Below, one piece after another: positions 52,804-64,000 of a stretch of 64,000 nt of DNA. Every line of letters begins with the position of its first letter. The stretch's first letter is position 1. The notes beneath the pieces are model-generated. The model saw only the letters and a list, made by a program, of their open reading frames with translations, had not been told where the DNA came from and made no database searches. The stretch is from Amoebidium appalachense. Lineage: Eukaryota; Ichthyosporea. Where the stretch lies: contig CAVNZM010000001.1 in NCBI GenBank assembly GCA_963693365.1, forward strand, positions 13,764,001 to 13,828,000, in the 5' to 3' direction. The translations under genes were made by a program, and so were the position numbers.

Positions 52804-54956
52804 GGCAAGGCATGCCTGGTTTAGAGACTCAGCAAAATAGAACCCCCCCCCCCCACACCCCCCTTTTCCCCCTGTTCAGGGTGGGTTAGATGGGTTTCAA
52901 TAAAGCACACAGCACCAGGTGTGTGTGTGTGTGTGGAGGGGGGGGGGGGGGGGGGGGGGGGTTATACGGTACAGTCCACATCATGGGGAGAGGGGGGGGG
53001 GGGGGGGGGGGGAGAGGGGGGGGAAGAGAGGGGAGGGATAAAGGCACGTACCAGCCCCTGACCATCTGCACGGTCTTCATCTTGAGCAGTGGGGGGGGTA
53101 TGTCGTCGATCTCCTTGACCATGTGGGCAAGACGTACGGGCAGCTCACTGCGAAGGAACTTGCACGAGTTGAGCGCAGTAGTCACGTTGATGTTGCGCCC
53201 TGAAAACATTGGGGGGGAGGGGGGGGGGGGGGGGAGGGGGACGGAGGGAGGAGGAGGAGGAGGGGGGAAGGGGGGGGGGGGAGGGGGGAGGGGGAGAGGA
53301 AAGGAGGAGGAGGAGGAGGGGAAGGGAGGGGGGAGGGCGGGAGGGCTTTGAATGAGTATTTGCACAGTGTTAAGTGCAGTATTGAAGGCAAAAACTTCAT
53401 GCGGATATGCAACAGCGACAATGAGGACCCACCGGGAAGGGGGGGGGAGGGGGGAAGGAGAGGAGGGGGGTTTATTATGTGCTACAGATGACGGAGTACA
53501 CACTTACACTAAAACAACACAATGCCTGCAGTTACAGAGCATGTACAAAGAGTGTGCATCATGAGTAGAGCCCATCCTCAGGTACAGCCCGGCCCCATCG
53601 AGGGGGATGGTGCTATGTTAGCATCCACTAGGTAGTAGTTATAAGGTGGAAGAAGTGGAGAGGTTGGAAGTGATACTGCATCTGGGCGTATACAAGAGAA
53701 AAGAAGTGTGTGGTTTAAAGGCATAAAATGGGCAGGTGGGAGGGCTTCAAGATAGAAAACTTGGGGCCAAAGGAGGGGGGGGGGGGGGAATAACAGCTTC
53801 ACGACCGGCTTTCTTATGCGTGATCAAGCAATCACCTATACCGAGTTATTGCACACACAGGCACACACACGCAAGCACATACACACAGTACACAGCCAAA
53901 CCACACCTAATATGCAACCTCATTTAGGGAGGTTTTACGGACTCTCTTACAATTCGGTCATCACGAACATGTATGTGCAGTCTGAGTCGAACTAGCACAA
54001 CCCCTTCCCCTACCCCCCCCCCCCCTCCGTCCCCTTCTCTCTCTCTCTCTCTCTCTCTCCCCCCCCCCCCCCCCCCTTCCCCTCCCTGTGTTCTCTTCAA
54101 GGTGCCCGCAAGCATCGACCAGCAGGCCCCTGCCCTTTGGCCAATCAGCTGCTTGGAAGCAGTAAATAAAACACATATATACCCCCCCCTCCCCACACAC
54201 ACACACACACACAAAAAACACTAAACAAAATAGAAATAACATAATGCAAAAATAGGGGCTTGCCATGTACCTAGTGGTCCCTTCTTCAAATCCTGCCCAG
54301 CGATTTCATCCTAACACAGCACCGAAACCCCCCCCCCCCCCCAAAAAAAAAAAAAAAAAGAAAGAAAGAAAGAAAGAAAAGAAAAAAGAAAATCCCGAGG
54401 CAAAAACACCAGACGGTATCCCTTCCAACATCCGTGTTCCAAAAGCACTCAACAAAAGAATGCCCATATCCCCTTGCCCAGCACTTACCGAAATCGGTAA
54501 ATTGCTGCAGGGAAACCGGTGTTTGGCGATAGGCCACATACTGGTTTATGAGTCTCATGATATCCTCCTCACTGTTAAGCCTCTGTGTCTCACCCGTGGC
54601 CGAGGAGTACCGCCTCCGGTTCCAGGTCTCATGCTGGAAGGACGACCAAGCCCCAGCACCCACCTGCCAAAATACAAGCAAAAAAAGGTAAACATGGGGT
54701 GCTAGTCATACCGGGATTCTACATATGGCAGCACCAACCCTGCTTGTTCCCACACTATCCTTCATGCAAAAGGAACGGCTCCAAGGGGAGATAGTCCAAA
54801 CGCGCTAACTAGGTTGTCCAACAACAGCATTTTCTCCCCTTCCTCACCCTTATCAGTCCAAAACCACTTCGGTGGCCATATATGTTGTCTCGCCCTCTCC
54901 CTCTCCCCCCCCCTCCTCCTCCTCCTCTCTCCTTTTTCTCCGTTGCCCTTCCACCT

Positions 54957-54999
<43 letters not shown>

Positions 55000-55430
55000 G
55001 TCTCTCTCTCCTCCCCCCCCTCTCTCTTTCTCCCCCCCCTCCCCCTCCCTTATCCAACAACCCGTGGTCCGTCCACACACATCAGCCGTGGTCCGTCCAC
55101 ACACATCAGCAGCAGGCTTCACAGCAGTTGTTTTATTCACCTCATAGCACAACCAAGAAACGTGAACTATCAACTCTATTACAGATAAAAGCAAGAAGAA
55201 GAACATCAAAACTTGGGGGAGGGAGAATCAGTTAACGCTCAAACTCTATACACCTGCGTACAACCACCCGGCCCTACAACAAATCCCCTGCGTTGCCGAG
55301 GAACCCGAACCTGACACCACGCATGGACTAACAAGTCACTACTGCACCCAAAAATCCCAAAACACAGAATACTTGCCAGATTTCTGGTGGGTGACAGGAG
55401 CAGCCGCCTTCCTAAGGCAATCGCCGCCAT
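46055..55430 (-). CDS. Mitochondrial pyruvate dehydrogenase kinase (PDK/BCKDK family), 13 exons, complete
   Basis: Minus-strand exons: 55377-55430, 54489-54663, 53052-53199, 52328-52391, 51839-51939, 50943-51013, 50196-50326, 49297-49425, 48864-48962, 48216-48299, 47372-47455, 46680-46835, 46055-46141 (TAG). Phases join throughout, giving 460 residues. The start MAAIALGRRLLLSPTRNL is a mitochondrial presequence. The substrate-binding half shows SELPVRLAHMVKEID, RGWYLQSFKDLVEF and IQYFLDRLYMSRIGIRMLI. The GHKL ATPase half shows the N-box ELLKNSMRAVVE (about 288-299), G1 SDEGGG (326-331), G2 PLAGFGYGLPLSR (about 367-379) and DGYGTDAYIYL (395-405). A C-terminal DW pair (435-436) matches the PDK dimer/lipoyl-domain motif. 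These kinases inactivate the E1 of 2-oxoacid dehydrogenases by serine phosphorylation. The GFG/DW pattern favours PDK over the branched-chain kinase. Intron 1 uses a GC donor. Confidence 0.95.
46848..46945 (-). mobile_element. SINE-like repeat fragment in PDK intron 11
   Basis: After a G-run, TGTACGAAAGTACAC, ATAATGCAGAGTGCAAACCA and AAGAGTAC follow the order of the copies at 51530 and 18640. Confidence 0.55.
47251..47355 (+). repeat. (CA)n microsatellite in PDK intron 11
   Basis: Two CA arrays split by CCGCCCGCACGCCCG. Confidence 0.95.
48752..48842 (+). repeat. (CA)n joined to (GA)n
   Basis: About 16 CA units pass abruptly into about 29 GA units in a PDK intron, some 20 bases from the donor of exon 9. 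Confidence 0.95.
50736..50862 (+). repeat. 35-bp minisatellite in PDK intron 6
   Basis: Three identical 35-bp units (50736-50770, 50771-50805, 50806-50840) start CAGACGTTACGGATC and end ACGTTATATT; a fourth is partial. A second pair of about 33 bp (TATATTCCCACACACATACA...) follows at about 50867-50930. Confidence 0.95.
51515..51802 (-). mobile_element. SINE-like dispersed repeat in PDK intron 5
   Basis: Colinear with 18633-18985: AGTACGAAGTACAC, AGAGCCCATCCTCAGGGGGG, GAGTTTCGACC, GTCACCCGTC, CAGAGACGAGCA, GGGTTGCTTATGC. A G-run on its left is the C-tail in element sense. Confidence 0.65.
53472..53590 (-). mobile_element. SINE-like repeat fragment in PDK intron 2
   Basis: Carries ATGCCTGCAGTTACAGAGCA, AAGAGTGTGCATC and AGAGCCCATCCTCAGG in the same order as other copies, beside a G-run. 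Confidence 0.5.
54664..55376 (-). other. GC-AG intron (PDK intron 1)
   Basis: Reading frame requires exon 1 to end ...AATCTG with intron start GCAAGT, and exon 2 to start at GTGGGTGCTGG after GGCAG. The nearby GT option (GCAA|GTATTC) breaks the frame. GC donors with a strong AAGT context are a known minor class. Confidence 0.7.
55062..55109 (+). repeat. 24-bp tandem duplication in PDK intron 1
   Basis: Two identical copies beginning CCGTGGTCCGTCCACACACA. Confidence 0.9.
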
Positions 55431-56681
55431 GACGGCGTCGTCTACTACAACCCTACGCCCAACCCAACTACTCGTGACAAGCCCAAAAAAAAAGGATTAA
55501 GATGCTTACGCTTCCAAACCACCTAACCGACTCCCCCAGACGAAAAACACCCTAATAATAAACAGTGTTGTGTTATACCACTACACCCTAGCCTTCCCTG
55601 TCGCTATTTTTCAAGTTTCACTGTGTGTTGGGACGCCTGACTCTAACACACTGGTCATGGGTCCGAAGGCTTTCTCACTCCAGCGAAAAGCATTCATGTG
55701 GCGTCTCACAGACCTTGTTTTTCAGCGAACTTAGATATTCATGACCTTCAACCAATAGAACACAGTACAAAGGAAACAAGAACTATAAAAAGCAAGCCAA
55801 TGCTTTCTTTCATGATATTTCGCGAATCGAAAAGCTGAAAACTCTAGTGGCTCTTACCAGTCCTGATTTTGGTTAGGAAGCCTCAGGTTTCATTGGAAGG
55901 CCAGAGCGAGGTAGAGTGGTACAAACGGTGCTCGTTGGCCGTGCCAACGATTGGATGAAGCATCGCGGCCCAAAGCCGGCCAAAGCCAACAGAGTTTCGT
56001 GAACAGCCTCTAACAAGTGCACGGAACATTTTGTAGAAAGGGATGATGTGCTTGCAAAACGAGATATTCAGGGACCCCCTGTTTCGCCCCGAGCATGGGT
56101 TTCGGTTTTGGCCTGGAAAACAACTCAGCAAACATGATCCGCTTTGCATGTGGTCTGACTCCAAATTGTAGATTCCCGATGTGAATATCACATCTTGGAC
56201 TCCAAAAAAAGATGAGGATCTCGTGCACAATGAAACTGTACTGCATACTCCGCGGGCACGAAAAAGCGAGAACAAGGGAACACGGTAATCCATGCGACTT
56301 CCAACATAGAGCTCTAAGCTTTCCCGTTAGCTCACATGACCAAAAGGAGTGTGTGCATGTGTTTGACAACATGGGCATTGATCGATCAGGGCATGGTGGG
56401 CAACGACTACACTGCCACTATCAGGGAGCTAATACAGCTTTATCATGATTATATAGCACTTACGCACTTATGTTTTTATATACATGCCACAGGTGTTACA
56501 GCACAGCACAGCACACGTGGCACTACGCTTGGCAAACCTGCCTACTAGTATTCTTGCCCCAAGCCTAGCAGTGATCATGCACATATGCGCTTCACTGCAG
56601 TGATCTTGCACAAATGCGCTTCCGCTTCTGTTTGAACAAAAGAAAGTTCCTCACGTTTTCATTCAAGTAACAGTGATCTGA
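55431..56681. other. Spacer between PDK (5' side) and SBDS (3' side)
   Basis: Unique, balanced sequence without long homopolymers. A CCAAT box is at 55752-55756, about 320 bp upstream of the PDK start. An open minus-strand frame at 55883-56293 has no recognisable domain and I do not call it a gene. Confidence 0.5.
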
Positions 56682-61969
<5,288 letters not shown>

Positions 61970-62193
61970 TTTCTAGTTCTAAAAGCACCGTCGCCGGTGG
62001 GAATGCAAAAAAAACACTGAGGACGCGCAAACCGAGAAGAAGAGTTAGTGATAATGGAAAACAAACAGTAAACACGCGCAAAACGAGGAGACTTGCACAT
62101 GTACAGCCCACACAACTTCTGGAATCTGGACTGTTCAAAACGAAAAGTGCACATGCATCAACTCGGCAGTGGCAAAAAGGTGTCACTTTGGCG

Positions 62194-62247
62194 TGACGTC
62201 AATCAGTTTACGCACCTATGATTGGCCAGTTAAGAGCCATGACGTCA
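62194..62247. promoter_or_regulatory. CRE - CCAAT - CRE cluster in the SBDS / PPM1E/F-like divergent promoter
   Basis: Perfect TGACGTCA at 62194-62201 and 62240-62247 flank ATTGG at 62221-62225. They sit 225-280 bp upstream of the SBDS ATG and 620-670 bp upstream of the phosphatase ATG. CRE sites bind bZIP factors of the CREB/ATF type. Shared control is inferred. Confidence 0.55.
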
Positions 62248-62865
62248 CACGCTTGGTAGGAGACGCGTTACTGTTTCCGCCGGCCCGGCAGTCACGGGAA
62301 ACCAGCGGATAGACGGGCTATATGTACTTCTAAAAAGGATAAAAGGGCTGTTTTAGGCTGTAACGCCCTATATATATGTATATTTGTGCATGAACATATA
62401 TTTTCCTGTTGCCAAAAGGTGCAAGGGATTGATGACGCAAACACAGCCGGGCCTAAAACTATATATAGCATTCTTACATTTAAAAGGCACTATTTTTGGA
62501 AGGTGACAAGATCTGTCAAAACCAAAGGGCCCGGCCGGCCGGACCTCAGCAGCAGCGGGCTGCAGCGTTCGGTTTTCCACTTCTGCAGAAAAGTTATTGC
62601 CGCAGCTGTTGTTTTTTTTACTTACGGAGACAGTTTACAAACATTTTTTTTGTATAGAGAAAGGTGTTATTTGCACGTTATATAACGGTGTAAATAAGTG
62701 GTAGCTCCTATCCTTTTAGGATTTTTTTTTGTGGTTTTTTTCCCGCCCGTCACGATAGCCACCACTAGCTAGCGCTCCTAGTCGGACGCTCTTCTGGGCA
62801 GCTGCACACTCCTGAACATCACATCACATCCAATTGAAAGTCCTCTGTCCACTCTCTCCGTTAAT

Positions 62866-63809
62866 ATGAGCCTTACAGCACACCCGCCGCTTATGCGGCG
62901 GCGAAGGTCTAATGAGCTTCGCAGTGCTCTTCTCGCAAAACACAGAGATGCCTTGCTGACCAGATACATAGATGAAGAGTGGTTTGAAGAGATGACACGC
63001 CTACCAGTCGCCCCATCCCTCATCGTTACCTCGGCCGAAACACCGGGCGAGATTCTGCGCGTAGCTATCGAGTATCTGAAAACGAGGTATGCTCTTGCAG
63101 TGAAGAGGAAGGAGAGCGGAGCAGGAGAGGATGCAACCGACACGACGGAACGGCCCGAGACCCCAGAAGAGTTACCACACCCCCACACAACGCAGGGTTT
63201 GCGCTTGGTCGGGAAAATATACAAGAAATTGGAGCAGGTTGGGTTTGAGAAGTTCAAGCTTGAGCCAAAGGAGAACGCACCGGCTGTGGAGGAGGAAACG
63301 GAAACGGACTTGTATGATTCGGTTGGTATGGCAAAGGCGGTGATGAGCTGCCTGGACAGGGAGATTGAGGTGTGGAAGAAGGAGGAGAGGCACAAGCAGG
63401 AACATGCACCGTCATATTTTGGTGACATTGTCGTGTGCGCGGACAAGGGCCGACGCATGAGCATGGAAGACAAGCACGTTGTCATTTCGGATCTGAATGC
63501 ATGTTTCGGCCTGGAGGACGAAGGCTACCCGTACCAAGCGTTTTTCGCTGTCTATGACGGCCACGGTGGTGTTGAGGCGGCAGAGTACACACGAATCCAT
63601 CTACATGCAAACATTGTACGGTCAGAGTATTTCAAGACCGACATAGAAAAGGCCATGAAGGAAGGGTTTAGCAAAACGGATCGGGATTTCTTGGCACGGG
63701 CCGAACGGGACAATGTTGCAAGCGGCTGTACGTGCATCGTTAGTATAGTGCGCGGTGACCGTCTTCACACAGCGTGGCTGGGCGATTCACAGGCTATGCT
63801 ATGCCGCAG
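62866..63809 (+). CDS. PP2C-family phosphatase, PPM1E/PPM1F (CaMKP/POPX)-like, first exon only
   Basis: The ATG at 62866 opens 314 codons without a stop, ending ATGCCGCAG|GTATGA at a likely donor. The frame happens to stay open past it to the window end. Residues 1-185 are a non-catalytic, partly acidic extension. The catalytic domain begins near residue 187 with FGDIVVCADKGRRMSMEDKH, the usual R-x-x-MED acid (E201, D202), then FFAVYDGHGGVEAAEY (metal-binding D231, G232), SGCTCIVSIV and HTAWLGDSQAMLC (306-308 GDS). The stretch GVEAAEYTRIHLH and AWLGDSQ resembles the animal PPM1E/F group, which dephosphorylate CaM kinases and PAK. These enzymes remove phosphate from Ser/Thr using Mn/Mg. The last metal aspartates lie beyond the window. 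Confidence 0.9.
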
Positions 63810-64000
63810 GTATGACCTATCAACACACTTGTGCGGTGGGAAGGTTGTTCGGTGGGGGTGGCAGTGGGAGAAGTGGGTAGGTTGGGGGGAGGTGGGGAGG
63901 GGAGGGGGAGGGCGGGAAATGATTAAGCGGGGTAAACGTGCAATTACGAACGTCTCTGCACCAATTCCCGTTTTCTTTCGGACGGTTTTCCACTTCTTGG
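63810..64000 (+). other. Putative first intron of the PPM1E/F-like gene
   Basis: Starts GTATGA and contains a G-rich stretch (63845-63915) unlike the exon. The phosphatase family continues GDS-x-A-x-L-(C) into a charged loop, which this sequence does not encode. Confidence 0.65.

Noticed and set aside
55883-56293. 136-residue minus-strand frame
   Set aside because: No recognisable domain, no promoter or splice context, and overlapping frames of similar length exist; length alone is not enough.
63812-64000. Continuation of the phosphatase frame to the window end
   Set aside because: The sequence turns G-rich and loses PP2C similarity right after CAG|GTATGA, so it is read as intron.

Overview
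This is a stretch of a eukaryotic nuclear genome, very rich in introns. Every confident gene is split by GT-AG introns, with phases that match across exons. The introns and spacers are packed with very long poly-C/poly-G tracts and (CA)n/(GT)n microsatellites, so most long open frames here (Pro-, Gly-, Cys/Val- or His/Thr-rich) are repeat artefacts. A receptor tyrosine kinase, a PPM1E/F-type phosphatase, SBDS and a mitochondrial pyruvate dehydrogenase kinase, with a eukaryotic tRNA-Asp, point to the animal lineage in the broad sense (Holozoa). A unicellular holozoan such as an ichthyosporean, or an early-branching animal, fits best; this is inference from gene content only.

Layout, left to right: (1) the 3' end of an ABCB/P-glycoprotein-like transporter (+, 161-3197). 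(2) A small four-helix membrane protein (-, 5829-6284). (3) A receptor tyrosine kinase (+, about 8291-17197) with a signal peptide, a beta-helix/PMP-like ectodomain, TNFR/EGF-like cysteine modules, one membrane helix, a kinase domain and a tyrosine-motif tail; its ectodomain carries several frame breaks. (4) A mitochondrial adenylate-kinase-like protein (-, 19836-24391). (5) A Pro/His-rich tandem-repeat protein joined to a possible FAR1-like zinc-binding region (-, 26801-30147), with frame lesions. (6) A TPR plus metallo-beta-lactamase fusion (+, 31046-41004), complete. (7) tRNA-Asp(GTC) at 43717-43788. (8) Pyruvate dehydrogenase kinase (-, 46055-55430), 13 exons, complete. (9) SBDS (-, 56682-61969), 6 exons, complete. 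(10) A PPM1E/F-like PP2C phosphatase (+, from 62866), running off the window.

The genes are not an operon and no single pathway links them. Two pairs are divergent (5/6 and 9/10) and may share promoter space; 9/10 are separated by a region with two perfect TGACGTCA (CRE) sites flanking a CCAAT box. Three mitochondrial or stress-related functions (adenylate-kinase-like, MBL/TPR, PDK) lie in one 35-kb block, probably by chance.

Most notable: the TPR-MBL fusion, whose TPR keeps all five carboxylate-clamp residues expected to bind Hsp70/Hsp90 tails; the receptor kinase architecture with DLG in place of DFG; four degenerate tandem copies of one exon start just upstream of the real exon in the fusion gene; splice sites built directly from (CA)n and (GT)n microsatellites; and a dispersed SINE-like repeat family whose copies end at a poly-C tail. 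All coordinates come from reading by eye; homopolymer lengths in such sequence may be unreliable.
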